Shown here piece by piece: positions 1 through 8,674 of a stretch of DNA of 64,000 nucleotides. The first letter of the stretch is position 1; the number at the start of each line of letters is the position of its first letter. The stretch comes from an uncultured Eubacterium sp. (GTDB lineage: Bacteria > Bacillota > Clostridia > Peptostreptococcales > Anaerovoracaceae). The notes beneath the pieces are model-generated. The model did not search any database. It worked only from the letters and a program-made list of their open reading frames with translations, and had not been told where the DNA came from. The stretch covers positions 45,767 through 109,766 of the forward strand of contig CALCFD010000012.1 in NCBI GenBank assembly GCA_937900695.1, written 5' to 3'. Position numbers and translations under genes: made by a program.

Positions 1-1
1 G

Positions 2-1021
2 GTAGATGTTATATTTGGTACACATAATATTCACAAATTTCCAGAACTTCTTAAAAATGTAATTTCAGAAAAGAGAAGACAGATTGAAGTGTGGGAAGAT
101 GGTGGTGAAATTGTTGAAGGACTTCCATCTAAGAGATTATATAAGTATAAGTCTTTTGTAAATATTATGTATGGCTGCAATAACTTTTGTACTTACTGCA
201 TAGTCCCATATACTAGAGGAAGAGAAAGAAGTAGAAAACCTGAAGATATCTTAAATGAAGTTAAACTTCTTGTTGCTGATGGTGTTAAGGAAGTTACTTT
301 GCTAGGACAAAATGTAAACTCATATAAAGGAGAAGGTGATGTCGACTTTGCAGATCTTATTTATATGCTAAACGATGTTGATGGACTTGAAAGAATTAGA
401 TTTATGACATCTCATCCAAAGGATTTATCAGATAAGCTTATTGGTGCATATAAAGATTGTGACAAGCTTTGCAGTTATTTTCACTTACCTGTTCAGTCAG
501 GAAATAATAATATTTTAAAGCGTATGAATAGAAGATATACTAGAGAAGATTATCTTTTACTTATTAAAAAGCTTCGTGAGGCTAGAAAAGATATTGCTAT
601 TTCAACAGATATTATAGTGGGATTCCCTGGAGAAAGTGAAGAGGAATTTGAAGATACATTATCATTAGTTAAGGAAGTTTGTTATGATAGTGCTTTCACA
701 TTTTTATATTCTATAAGAAAAGGAACACCTGCTGAAAAATATGGTGATCAGATTCCAGAAGAAATTAAACATGAGAGATTTAACAGACTAGTTGAAGAGG
801 TAAACAGAGGCTCTGCTATTCAAAATGCAAAATTTGTAGGAGAGATTGCAGAGGTTTTAGTTGAAGGTACAAGTAAGACTGACGAAAAGCATTTAACAGG
901 AAGAAGCTCACAAAATAAAATTGTAAATTTTGAGGGATCAAAAGATTTAATAGGCAGTATTGTAAAAGTTAAAATAACTGATAGTAATACATTTAGTTTA
1001 GTAGGAGAATTGGTATGCTAA
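2..1021 (+). CDS. miaB: tRNA-2-methylthio-N6-dimethylallyladenosine synthase MiaB (5' partial)
   Basis: MiaB is a radical-SAM methylthiotransferase that adds the 2-methylthio group to i6A37 of tRNAs reading UNN codons. The frame is open from base 2, so the gene starts upstream of the window and only its last 339 codons are present. The visible start encodes VIFGTHNIHKFPELL, typical of the end of the N-terminal UPF0004 domain. The radical-SAM cluster motif C-X3-C-X2-C is seen in YGCNNFCTYCIVPYTRGRE, followed by the GQNVNSY and DIIVGFPGE motifs and a C-terminal TRAM-like region. A terminator overlaps the stop codon. The family call is secure; the missing N-terminus should carry the other iron-sulfur cluster cysteines. 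Confidence 0.95.
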   Translation, partial: VDVIFGTHNIHKFPELLKNVISEKRRQIEVWEDGGEIVEGLPSKRLYKYKSFVNIMYGCNNFCTYCIVPYTRGRERSRKPEDILNEVKLLVADGVKEVTLLGQNVNSYKGEGDVDFADLIYMLNDVDGLERIRFMTSHPKDLSDKLIGAYKDCDKLCSYFHLPVQSGNNNILKRMNRRYTREDYLLLIKKLREARKDIAISTDIIVGFPGESEEEFEDTLSLVKEVCYDSAFTFLYSIRKGTPAEKYGDQIPEEIKHERFNRLVEEVNRGSAIQNAKFVGEIAEVLVEGTSKTDEKHLTGRSSQNKIVNFEGSKDLIGSIVKVKITDSNTFSLVGELVC

Positions 1022-1039
1022 TAGCATGCCAATTTTTTT
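1008..1039 (+). terminator. Rho-independent terminator of miaB
   Basis: The 11-base arms (1008-1018 and 1024-1034, one G-U pair) enclose a 5-base loop and are followed by seven T. The left arm lies inside the last codons of miaB. Confidence 0.85.
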
Positions 1040-1100
1040 GCATAAGATTGCTCTTAAAAAATACAATTTCATGTTAAAATATTATCAATCGTTGAAAATT

Positions 1101-1127
1101 ACAAATTTGTATATTTATACAAATTGT
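1101..1127. promoter_or_regulatory. Inverted repeat upstream of nifJ, possible operator
   Basis: ACAAATTTGTATA is followed after two bases by TATACAAATTGT, an imperfect dyad with one extra A in the left arm. It lies about 35 bases upstream of the likely -35 box of nifJ. A redox or nutrient regulator site is possible, but the DNA is very AT-rich and no regulator can be named. Confidence 0.3.
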
Positions 1128-1162
1128 ATTTTGCACTTAATTTAAAACATGATTTCGTAATA

Positions 1163-1189
1163 TTGACAAAAAATATGAGGTAGTATAAA
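1163..1189 (+). promoter_or_regulatory. Putative sigma-A promoter of nifJ
   Basis: A perfect -35 box TTGACA (1163-1168) is followed by TATAAA (1184-1189) at 15-base spacing, shorter than ideal. The gene starts 66 bases further on. Confidence 0.5.
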
Positions 1190-1254
1190 TTATAAATAGA
1201 CAAAATAATAGAAATATATCTCGAAGAATATTTTTACAGAATTTGGAGGGCAAT

Positions 1255-4200
1255 ATGTCAGAGAAAAAATTTAAAACAATGGACGGAAATTCAGCTGCTG
1301 CTTATGTTTCATATGCATTTACAGATGTAGCTGCTATTTATCCGATCACTCCATCTTCACCAATGGCAGAAGTCGTTGATGATATGGCTGCACACGGCGA
1401 AAAGAATCTATTTGGACAGGAAGTAAAAGTAGTAGAAATGCAGTCTGAAGCAGGTGCTGCAGGTGCTGTTCACGGATCATTAGCATCTGGCGCTTTAACA
1501 ACAACTTATACTGCATCACAGGGATTATTGCTAATGATTCCTAATATGTATAAGATTGCTGGAGAGCTATTACCAGGTGTATTTCATGTAACTGCAAGAA
1601 CTCTTGCAACACATGCATTATGTATCTTTGGTGACCACGGCGATGTTATGGCAACAAGACAGACAGGTTTTGCACTATTGTGTTCTTCATCAGTACAAGA
1701 GTGTATGGACTTAGCAGGTGTTGCACATTTATCTGCTATTAAGGGTAAAGTGCCATTTTTACATTTCTTCGATGGATTTAGAACTTCACATGAAATTCAG
1801 AAGATTGAAGTTATCGACTATGCAGATTTTGCAAAATTAATAGATATGGATGCAGTAAAGGAATTTAGAGATCATGCTTTAAATCCTGAACATCCAGTAA
1901 TTAGAGGTACAGCACAGAACCCTGATATTTTCTTCCAAGCTAAGCAGGCTTCAAAACCATATTATGAAGCACTACCAGCAGTAGTAGAAGAATACATGAA
2001 CGAAATTGGTAAGATTACAGGCAGAGAGTACAAACTATTTGATTATGTAGGTGTTCCTGATGCAGAACATGTAATCATAGCTATGGGTTCTATCTGTGAA
2101 ACAATTGAAGAAACTTTAAACGTACTTTTAGCTAAAGGCGAAAAGTTAGGTTTAATTAAAGTTAGATTATATAGACCTTGGGCACCTGAATACTTAAAGA
2201 AAGTTATGCCTAAAACAGTTAAGAAGATTGCTGTTCTTGACAGATCAGAAGAACCAGGTGCAATGGGTTCACCACTTTACATGGACGTTAAAACTATGTA
2301 CTTTGATGAAGAAGACGCTCCTGAAATCGTTGGCGGAGTTTATGGTTTAGGTTCAAAGGATACTACTCCAGGACAGGTAGTTGCAGTATACAATAACCTA
2401 AAAGAAGAAAATCCTAAAAACCAGTTTACAATTGGTATTGTAGACGACTTAAACGGAAGCTCATTAGAAACTGTTAATATTGCAACAGAACCAGAAGGAA
2501 CAGTAAGATGTAAGTTCTGGGGTCTAGGTTCAGATGGTACAGTAGGTGCTAATAAGCAGGCTATTAAGATTATCGGTGATAACACTGATATGTACGCTCA
2601 GGGTTACTTCTCATATGACTCTAAAAAGTCTGGTGGCATTACAGTATCTCATTTAAGATTTGGTAAAAATAAGATTCAGTCAACTTACTTAATTACAGAA
2701 GCTGACTTTGTAGCTTGTCATAACCAGGCATATGTTCATCAGTATGACTTGCTAAAGGGTCTAAAGAAGGGTGGTACATTTGTATTAAACTGCGTATGGG
2801 ATGATGCGGAACTTGATAAACATCTACCAGCATCAATGAAAAGATATATCGCCGAAAACGATATTAAATTCTATACAATCAACGCAACAGCTATCGGACA
2901 GGAAATCGGACTAGGCAACAGAATCAACATGATTATGCAGTCTGCATTCTTTAAACTAGCAAATGTAATTCCTGTAGAAGAAGCAACAGGATATCTAAAG
3001 GATTCTATTGTTAAGTCATATGGTAAGAAGGGTGAAAACATCGTTAAGATGAATCACGAAGCTGTAGATAGAGGTATCAATAGCTTACATGCAGTAGAAG
3101 TTCCAGCAGCTTGGAAAGATGCAGTTGATGAAGTTAAGGAAAAGAAAGAACTTCCAGAATTCATTGAAAAGGTATTAGTACCTATGAACAGACAGGAAGG
3201 TGATGATCTACCAGTAAGCGCATTTAAGGATAGAGCAGATGGTACATTCCCATCAGGAACAGCTGCATTTGAAAAGAGAGGCGTAGCTGTAGATGTACCT
3301 GAGTGGGATGCATCAAAATGTATCCAGTGTAACCAGTGTTCATTTGTATGTCCACATGCAGCAATTAGACCAGTGCTACTAACAGATGAAGAAAAGGCTA
3401 ATGCACCAGCAGGATTTGAAACTATCCCTGCTAAGGGTAAGGGTTTAGAAGGATATCAGTACAAGATGCAGGTTTCTCCTTTAGATTGTCTAGGATGCGG
3501 AAACTGTGCTGATATTTGTCCAGCTCCAGGTAAGGCATTAGTTATGAAACCGTTAGGAACTCAGGAACATGAAGCTCCATATTGGGATTATGCTATGGAA
3601 TTACCAATCAGAGATACACTAATGGCTAAGGATTCAGTTAAGGGTTCTCAGTTTGCTAAGCCATACTTCGAATTCTCAGGTGCTTGTGCAGGATGTGGTG
3701 AAACTCCATATATGAAGGTTGTTACTCAGTTATTTGGTGATCGTATGATGATTGCAAATGCAACTGGATGTTCATCAATTTGGGGTGCATCAGCTCCATC
3801 AATGCCATACACTAAAGATGCTAATGGCAGAGGTCCATCATGGGCTAACTCATTATTTGAAGACAACGCTGAATACGGTCTAGGAATGGCTTCTGGTGTT
3901 GTTCAGATGAGAAACAAGATTGTAGATGCTATGGAGGCATTGATTGCTAAGACTTCAGATGCTGACATTAAGGCGGCTTGTGAAGCTTGGTTAGAAAATA
4001 AAGATAACGGAGCAGAATCAAGAGCGTATAGCGATGCTGTAGTAGCAGCTTTAGAAAAGGCTTCACTTGCTGGCGAAGAAGCAGAACTAGCTAAAGCAAT
4101 TTTAGATAAAAAAGATTTCCTAGTTAAGAAGTCAATTTGGTGCGTTGGTGGTGACGGATGGTCATATGACATCGGTTACGGCGGATTAGACCACGTACTA

Positions 4201-4776
4201 GCTTCAGGAGAAGATATTAACGTATTAGTATTTGATACAGAAGTTTACTCAAATACAGGTGGACAGGCTTCTAAGGCTACTCCAACGTCTGCTATTGCTA
4301 AGTTTGCAGCTTCAGGTAAGAAAACTAAGAAAAAAGACTTAGGTATGATGGCTATGAGCTATGGATATGTTTATGTTGCTCAGGTAGGAATGGGTGCAGA
4401 TAAGAATCAGTTCATGAAGGCTATTACAGAAGCTGAAAGCTATCCAGGTCCATCATTAGTAATTTGTTATGCTCCTTGTATCAACCATGGTATCAAAAAG
4501 GGCATGGGCAAAACTCAGGAAAATACTGCAGATGCTGTTAAGTGTGGATACTGGCAGTTATATAGATATAACCCAGCATTAGAAGCTGATGGTAAGAATC
4601 CATTTACACTTGATTCTAAGGAACCAAATGGTGAATTTAGAGACTTTATCTTAGGCCAAGTAAGATTTAATTCACTTGTAAAAGAATTCCCAGATGCAGC
4701 TGAAGCATTGTTTGAAAAGCTTGAAAAAGAAGCTATGGAAAGATATGAAAAGTATAAAAAATTGGCAGATAAATAG
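1255..4776 (+). CDS. nifJ: Pyruvate:ferredoxin (flavodoxin) oxidoreductase
   Basis: This cytoplasmic homodimeric enzyme converts pyruvate and CoA to acetyl-CoA and CO2 while reducing ferredoxin, the central step of anaerobic clostridial energy metabolism. The 1173-residue length matches the single-chain PFOR family. Visible in order are the N-terminal YPITPSSPMAE thiamine/substrate region, a two-cluster ferredoxin domain (CIQCNQCSFVCP and CLGCGNCADICP), the proximal cluster motif GACAGCGETPY, and the TPP motif with GGDGWSYDIGYGG. The ATG at 1255 is preferred over TTG at 1243 because GGAGG at 1245-1249 falls just before it. It is monocistronic: it has its own promoter and a strong terminator follows. 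Confidence 0.97.
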   Translation: MSEKKFKTMDGNSAAAYVSYAFTDVAAIYPITPSSPMAEVVDDMAAHGEKNLFGQEVKVVEMQSEAGAAGAVHGSLASGALTTTYTASQGLLLMIPNMYKIAGELLPGVFHVTARTLATHALCIFGDHGDVMATRQTGFALLCSSSVQECMDLAGVAHLSAIKGKVPFLHFFDGFRTSHEIQKIEVIDYADFAKLIDMDAVKEFRDHALNPEHPVIRGTAQNPDIFFQAKQASKPYYEALPAVVEEYMNEIGKITGREYKLFDYVGVPDAEHVIIAMGSICETIEETLNVLLAKGEKLGLIKVRLYRPWAPEYLKKVMPKTVKKIAVLDRSEEPGAMGSPLYMDVKTMYFDEEDAPEIVGGVYGLGSKDTTPGQVVAVYNNLKEENPKNQFTIGIVDDLNGSSLETVNIATEPEGTVRCKFWGLGSDGTVGANKQAIKIIGDNTDMYAQGYFSYDSKKSGGITVSHLRFGKNKIQSTYLITEADFVACHNQAYVHQYDLLKGLKKGGTFVLNCVWDDAELDKHLPASMKRYIAENDIKFYTINATAIGQEIGLGNRINMIMQSAFFKLANVIPVEEATGYLKDSIVKSYGKKGENIVKMNHEAVDRGINSLHAVEVPAAWKDAVDEVKEKKELPEFIEKVLVPMNRQEGDDLPVSAFKDRADGTFPSGTAAFEKRGVAVDVPEWDASKCIQCNQCSFVCPHAAIRPVLLTDEEKANAPAGFETIPAKGKGLEGYQYKMQVSPLDCLGCGNCADICPAPGKALVMKPLGTQEHEAPYWDYAMELPIRDTLMAKDSVKGSQFAKPYFEFSGACAGCGETPYMKVVTQLFGDRMMIANATGCSSIWGASAPSMPYTKDANGRGPSWANSLFEDNAEYGLGMASGVVQMRNKIVDAMEALIAKTSDADIKAACEAWLENKDNGAESRAYSDAVVAALEKASLAGEEAELAKAILDKKDFLVKKSIWCVGGDGWSYDIGYGGLDHVLASGEDINVLVFDTEVYSNTGGQASKATPTSAIAKFAASGKKTKKKDLGMMAMSYGYVYVAQVGMGADKNQFMKAITEAESYPGPSLVICYAPCINHGIKKGMGKTQENTADAVKCGYWQLYRYNPALEADGKNPFTLDSKEPNGEFRDFILGQVRFNSLVKEFPDAAEALFEKLEKEAMERYEKYKKLADK

Positions 4777-4805
4777 TTAATTCTGTAGACATATTTACTT
4801 AACAA

Positions 4806-4837
4806 GTCAACCACATACCATTTGGTATGTGGTTGAC
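4806..4837 (+). terminator. Terminator hairpin of nifJ, overlapping the next promoter
   Basis: Two perfect 14-base arms (4806-4819 and 4824-4837) enclose a 4-base loop. The right arm ends inside the TTGACA -35 box of the promoter at 4833. The T-tract after the stem is weak (ATTTTGTT). Confidence 0.75.
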
Positions 4838-4861
4838 ATTTTGTTACGATAATGTTATAAT
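4833..4861 (+). promoter_or_regulatory. Consensus sigma-A promoter in the nifJ-ybaK gap
   Basis: TTGACA (4833-4838), a 17-base spacer and TATAAT (4856-4861) form a perfect consensus promoter. Transcription should start near 4868. No open reading frame follows before the hairpins at 4959-5024. Confidence 0.8.
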
Positions 4862-4867
4862 TTTATT

Positions 4868-5024
4868 AACATGATAAGTTGAGAAAAACAAGATGAATAA
4901 GCATTCGGCTTAATAAGTAACATAGCTTTCTTTCTTATTCACATTTCATATACCTAAGAGCTGAGAGGGATTTACTCGATCAGCTTTTTGGTTTTTTTGA
5001 CCTCTTTTATGAAGAGGTTTTTTT
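4868..5024 (+). ncRNA. Candidate structured small RNA
   Basis: The stretch runs from the predicted start of a consensus promoter to two successive terminator-like hairpins. The first hairpin pairs AGCTGA with TCAGCT at about 4969-4986 and is followed by T-rich sequence. The second pairs ACCTCTT with AAGAGGT (about 5000-5017) and is followed by seven T. Upstream, GAATAAG near 4895 can pair with CTTATTC near 4935. No convincing start codon with a ribosome site is present. It matches no RNA family that I recognise, including 6S, SRP RNA and common riboswitches. Confidence 0.5.
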
Positions 5025-5042
5025 ATTATTTGAATTACAAAA

Positions 5043-5081
5043 AAGAAAGATAGCAGGTTTAATCAACTTGCTATCTTTCTT
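5043..5081. terminator. Hairpin, possible bidirectional terminator
   Basis: Thirteen-base arms (5043-5055 and 5069-5081) enclose a 13-base loop. The flanks are A- and T-rich on either side. The remaining gap to ybaK (5082-5347) is AT-rich and holds only a TATAAT near 5299. Confidence 0.5.
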
Positions 5082-5347
5082 GATTTGATTTGAAAAGATG
5101 TACGTCGTTATCCAATTAACTAATACAAATGACTCAAATATTCTAAGCTACAATCTAAATATAACAAAAAAATAGTTAATTGTCAACAAAAAACGATCGA
5201 ACAATTTGTTTTAGATTATAAATAGTTAAAAATGTGCATAAAAAACAAATAATTAAAAGTAAAATTCAATTAAGAGTGCAAATAATATACCAAACTGATA
5301 TAATTATTGTTAGGAAATTATTTATAGTGAAAGGTGGATTGAAATAA

Positions 5348-5830
5348 ATGGCAATTGAAAAAGTTAGAGAGTATTTTAAAACACTTGGTGTAGAAGATCA
5401 GATTAAAGAGTTTGATGTATCAAGTGCAACAGTTGAATTAGCAGCTAAAGCAGTTGATACAGAGCCTGCTAGAATTTGTAAAACACTGTCTTTTGGTAAG
5501 CCTGAAGGAGGTTGTATACTAATACAAACGGCAGGTGATACTAAGATTAAAAATGGCAAGTTTAAAAGACTCTTTGGTTTTAAACCTAAGATGCTCAGTC
5601 CAGATGATGTAGTCTTATATACAGGCCATGAAATTGGTGGTGTTTGCGCTTTTGGTATTCAAAGAGACGATGTTGAAGTTTATGTTGATAATACTATTAA
5701 GAGATTTGATACAGTTTTTCCAGCATGTGGCAGTAGTAATAGTGCTATTGAATTTACACCAGAGCAACTATTTGAATTTTCTAAAGCTTTGGACTGGGTA
5801 GATGTTTGTGATGTAATTGAAAATAAATAA
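5348..5830 (+). CDS. ybaK: YbaK/EbsC-family aminoacyl-tRNA deacylase
   Basis: The 160-residue protein belongs to the YbaK/ProX editing fold, which hydrolyses misacylated tRNAs such as Cys-tRNA(Pro). Family features include the early CKTLSF segment, QTAGDTKIKNGKFKR with the conserved lysines, the GHEIGGVCAFG motif near residue 97, and a late GSSNSAIEFTPEQL segment. The start has an AAAGGTGG site 9 bases upstream. It stands alone and shares a bidirectional terminator with the convergent citrate synthase gene. Substrate specificity cannot be read from the sequence. Confidence 0.9.
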   Translation: MAIEKVREYFKTLGVEDQIKEFDVSSATVELAAKAVDTEPARICKTLSFGKPEGGCILIQTAGDTKIKNGKFKRLFGFKPKMLSPDDVVLYTGHEIGGVCAFGIQRDDVEVYVDNTIKRFDTVFPACGSSNSAIEFTPEQLFEFSKALDWVDVCDVIENK

Positions 5831-5860
5831 ATATTTTAGGCGTTTAATAAGATAATATAA

Positions 5861-5898
5861 AAAAACGTTTATTAAATTTAAAATTAATAAACGTTTTT
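5861..5898. terminator. Bidirectional terminator between ybaK and citrate synthase
   Basis: Perfect 15-base arms (5861-5875 and 5884-5898) begin with AAAAA and end with TTTTT, so the stem can terminate both convergent genes. Confidence 0.85.
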
Positions 5899-5905
5899 AT
5901 ATTGT

Positions 5906-7309
5906 TTATCTTCTCTTACTAATAGGAACAAATTCCTTATGTGGCTGAACATTGATATAAGCTGGTCTTATAAGTTTTTTCCCTGCAGTTAGCTCTTCAA
6001 TTCTATGAGCAGCCCAGCCAGAGAGTCTAGCTAAAGCAAATAGAGGAGTTGCAATATCGTTAGGGATATTAAGTGCAGAATAAACAAATCCTGAATATAA
6101 ATCTAAGTTAGCACACATTGTCTTTTTTACACCGTGAACCTGTTCATAAAGTTCAGGTGTACGTTTTTCAATATAGTCACATAGTAAATAGTCATCCATG
6201 CTATCAGTAGTTGTAGCAAGTTTTTTTGCCATATCTTTAAGTAAAACAGCACGAGGATCTGACTTAGTGTATATGGCATGACCCATACCGTAAACTAAAC
6301 CAGTTTTATCGTTTGCTTGTTTACGAAGAACTTTAAGAAGATAGTTATCTACTTCTTTTCTGTTATTGATATCTCTAACATTTGCTTTTAAATCTTCGAT
6401 CATGCGTATAACTGCAATATTTGCACCACCATGTTTAGGTCCTTTTAAGGCTCCGATAGCAGCAGAAATTGCAGAATATGTATCTGTTCCTGAAGATGAA
6501 ACTAAATGAGTAGTGAAGGCTGAGTTATTACCGCCACCGTGCTCTGCATGCAAAATTAAGCAAATATCAAGACATTTTGCTTCAAAATCAGTATACTTAG
6601 CGTGAGGCCTAGACATACGAAGTATGTTTTCAGCTGTGCTTAATTCTGGAGATGGATATCTCAAGTGAAGCGTCTTATTGTCGAAAAATGAACATTTCGC
6701 CTGATATGCGTAAGCAAGTAGTGCAGGGAAATATCCTATTAAGTCTATAGATTGTCTTAATACATTAACTACACTAGTGTCATCTGGATTTTCGTCATAG
6801 CAATAAAGAGCTAATACTGAACGTGCAAGTTTATTCATGATACTCTTAGATGGAGTTGTTAAAATCATGTCTCTTGCAAAGCCATCAGGAAGCTCTCTTT
6901 TTTTGGAAATGTATTCCTTAAAGTCTTCAAGTTGGCGTTTAGTTGGAAGCTCACCGAAGATCAAAAGATACGTAACTTCCTCAAAACCGAAGCGATCTTC
7001 TTCGATGTAGTTTTTTACTAAATCTTGAATTTCGTAGCCTCTGTAATAAAGTTTTCCGTCAGCTGCTACCTTGTTTCCGTTTTCATCGATTTGGTACCCT
7101 TGAATATCACCGATGTTGGTTAAACCAACAACTACTCCTGTACCATTGGCATTTCTTAATCCACGTTTCACATTGTATTTCTTGTACAAAGAAGCATCAA
7201 TTTGATTGGTGTGCTCTATCTTTTTTGTCATAGCGTTAAGATAAATTTTAGGAATATTAGATGGAGTCTGCTCACCAGCAATCATTTTTTTTCGTCTAAG
7301 TTTAAACAA
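5906..7309 (-). CDS. gltA: Citrate synthase
   Basis: It condenses oxaloacetate and acetyl-CoA to citrate, probably feeding 2-oxoglutarate and glutamate synthesis in an anaerobe. The 467 residues match the long clostridial citrate/2-methylcitrate synthase type. Signature regions include LHAEHGGGNNSAFTTHLVSS with an active-site His, GPKHGGAN, and GMGHAIYTKSDPRA with the second His. The start is taken as TTG at 7309 because AAGGAGG sits 8 bases upstream. The first in-frame ATG is eight codons later and too far from that site. It is isolated, with no aconitase or isocitrate dehydrogenase beside it. The 2-methylcitrate synthase alternative is not excluded. Confidence 0.92.
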   Translation of the reverse strand: MFKLRRKKMIAGEQTPSNIPKIYLNAMTKKIEHTNQIDASLYKKYNVKRGLRNANGTGVVVGLTNIGDIQGYQIDENGNKVAADGKLYYRGYEIQDLVKNYIEEDRFGFEEVTYLLIFGELPTKRQLEDFKEYISKKRELPDGFARDMILTTPSKSIMNKLARSVLALYCYDENPDDTSVVNVLRQSIDLIGYFPALLAYAYQAKCSFFDNKTLHLRYPSPELSTAENILRMSRPHAKYTDFEAKCLDICLILHAEHGGGNNSAFTTHLVSSSGTDTYSAISAAIGALKGPKHGGANIAVIRMIEDLKANVRDINNRKEVDNYLLKVLRKQANDKTGLVYGMGHAIYTKSDPRAVLLKDMAKKLATTTDSMDDYLLCDYIEKRTPELYEQVHGVKKTMCANLDLYSGFVYSALNIPNDIATPLFALARLSGWAAHRIEELTAGKKLIRPAYINVQPHKEFVPISKRR

Positions 7310-7417
7310 TAAACCTGCCTCCTTTCAAATTATAAATATCTTAGTTATTATACCACACTAAAGTATAAAGGTAAATATATTTATACTAGACTGCATAATT
7401 ATGCTAAGAAAAAAAAC

Positions 7418-7446
7418 TTTACATTGTATGATGTAAAGGATAAAAT
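7418..7446 (+). promoter_or_regulatory. Sigma-A promoter of the ECF/B12 operon
   Basis: TTTACA (7418-7423), a 17-base spacer and TAAAAT (7441-7446) lie just upstream of the cobalamin riboswitch. Confidence 0.65.
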
Positions 7447-7469
7447 TAATATTAAGTAAATTTTATATG

Positions 7470-7650
7470 AGCATATATGTTCTGATAATATCAGTATTAA
7501 GGGAAGTAGGTGTAAGTCCTGCGCGGTAACGCCACTGTGATGATGGTTTGCAATTATATCTAAGCCAGTGGACCTACATATTATGTTAAGATGCACTAAT
7601 TAAAAAAAGTGGCATCATCTTTGTGTTGTTAAATTATATAAAACGGGCTA
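7470..7650 (+). promoter_or_regulatory. Cobalamin riboswitch 1
   Basis: The B12-box core is clear: GGGAAGTAGGTGTAAGTCC near 7501, then GCGCGGTAACGCCACTGTGA, then AAGCCAGTGGACCTAC near 7562. These correspond to the conserved adenosylcobalamin aptamer segments. A terminator stem follows directly, so the design fits transcriptional attenuation: high cobamide should stop transcription of the ECF transporter operon starting at 7688. The boundaries are approximate. Confidence 0.93.
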
Positions 7651-7675
7651 CAACAGGTGTTGTAGTCTTTTTTGA
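7644..7675 (+). terminator. Riboswitch-controlled intrinsic terminator
   Basis: GGGCTACAAC pairs with GTTGTAGTC around a short loop and is followed by six T, immediately before the first gene of the operon. It is the expression platform of riboswitch 1. Confidence 0.85.
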
Positions 7676-7687
7676 GGATAATATTAT

Positions 7688-8674
7688 ATGGCTATATTAA
7701 ACAGTAGAGAAAGAGATATTTATAAAAAGCAATTTCAAAAGCTAGTATTAGAGTATGAAGGAAAAGAAAATAATCTAATTGAGAGATATTCTATAAAAAA
7801 GGACATTGGTAATGAAATTTATAAAAGCTTTAGTGATAAAGAACTTTTACAAATTCTTAGGCTAAAAGCAAAAACATTAAATCATACACCATCTCAGAAG
7901 GAAGTACCATTAATTTTTAAGGAATATATTAAGGCTAGATTTAAGAAATGGCCCTATGCTTTAAAAGAAGCAGGTTTAAGTAAGGCTGCTGGAAGTGGTA
8001 GTAAAAATCTTACAGAGTTAGAAAAAGAAAATAAAAAGAGAAAAGAGATGATTGTAGAGCTTAGAAAACTTACTATGGAAAAGGGATACATTCCTCATCC
8101 ACATGAAGTACCAGAAATAAGCAAAGAACTTAAAAAAGTTTCTAGCTCATGGAGTGATATTATAAAAGAAGCAGGACTAGATAAATTAGACCTTAAAAGT
8201 AACAACCTTATAAAAGAAAAGAATATAGAGCCTGAAATTCAAGAAATACTAGATGAAATCAAGAAGAATGCATACGAAAAAGGAAGAGCGCCTCTTAAAA
8301 GTGAATTAGAATCAGAAATAAAGAAAATTCTTTTAGATAGATTTGGTTCATGGAGAAATGTGCTATTTCAAATTGATTTAGAGCCAGTAAGACGTATACG
8401 ACCATTTGCAAATACCTTTATTGACTATAGGAATAGAAAAGAACTTGGAAAGCATAGTGAAGTTTTAACTAATTGTTATTACAAAGTTTTGAATCTTAGA
8501 GAAGAAGATAAAAAGGATTTAAAGGAACTTAAGAAAATTGCAGATGCAAATGGTGGAAGTGTAGATAAGAAAGATGTATCAAAAGATATGAAAAAGAGAC
8601 TACAGCAAAGCTGTGGAACATGGAGTAATGCATTGTGGCAGATTGGGATAGACATATCAAAGGATAAAAAATGA
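7688..8674 (+). CDS. Protein with four homing-endonuclease-associated (HNH_repeat) motifs
   Basis: The 328-residue soluble, lysine-rich protein consists largely of four degenerate repeats of about 45 residues, near residues 55-100, 118-165, 183-230 and 275-322. Each pairs a helix with a Gly and a Pro or acidic turn and ends in a tryptophan motif such as KKWPYALKEAGL, SSWSDIIKEAGL, GSWRNVLFQIDL or GTWSNALWQIGI. This resembles the homing-endonuclease-associated repeat (Pfam HNH_repeat), thought to bind DNA. No HNH or other nuclease catalytic motif is visible. It is the first gene after a cobalamin riboswitch and overlaps ecfT by 4 bases, so it is co-transcribed with a vitamin transporter. Its role there is unknown; DNA-binding regulation is a guess. 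Confidence 0.7.
   Translation: MAILNSRERDIYKKQFQKLVLEYEGKENNLIERYSIKKDIGNEIYKSFSDKELLQILRLKAKTLNHTPSQKEVPLIFKEYIKARFKKWPYALKEAGLSKAAGSGSKNLTELEKENKKRKEMIVELRKLTMEKGYIPHPHEVPEISKELKKVSSSWSDIIKEAGLDKLDLKSNNLIKEKNIEPEIQEILDEIKKNAYEKGRAPLKSELESEIKKILLDRFGSWRNVLFQIDLEPVRRIRPFANTFIDYRNRKELGKHSEVLTNCYYKVLNLREEDKKDLKELKKIADANGGSVDKKDVSKDMKKRLQQSCGTWSNALWQIGIDISKDKK

Noticed and set aside
1243..1254. TTG upstream start for nifJ giving four extra residues
   Set aside because: The ribosome site GGAGG lies within those codons and is correctly spaced for the ATG at 1255.
4959..4990. CTGAGAGGGA resembling the CTGAGA box of a TPP riboswitch
   Set aside because: The rest of the TPP aptamer (ACCTGATCTGG-type segment) is absent and the segment forms a simple terminator-like hairpin. 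No thiamine gene follows.
4868..5024. 6S RNA or SRP RNA as the identity of the small RNA
   Set aside because: There is no long rod with central bubble as in 6S RNA and no conserved SRP tetraloop domain. The transcript also looks shorter than typical 6S RNA.
7399..7596. Minus-strand open frame of 65 codons
   Set aside because: It lies antisense to the conserved core of cobalamin riboswitch 1, has no ribosome site and encodes nothing recognisable.
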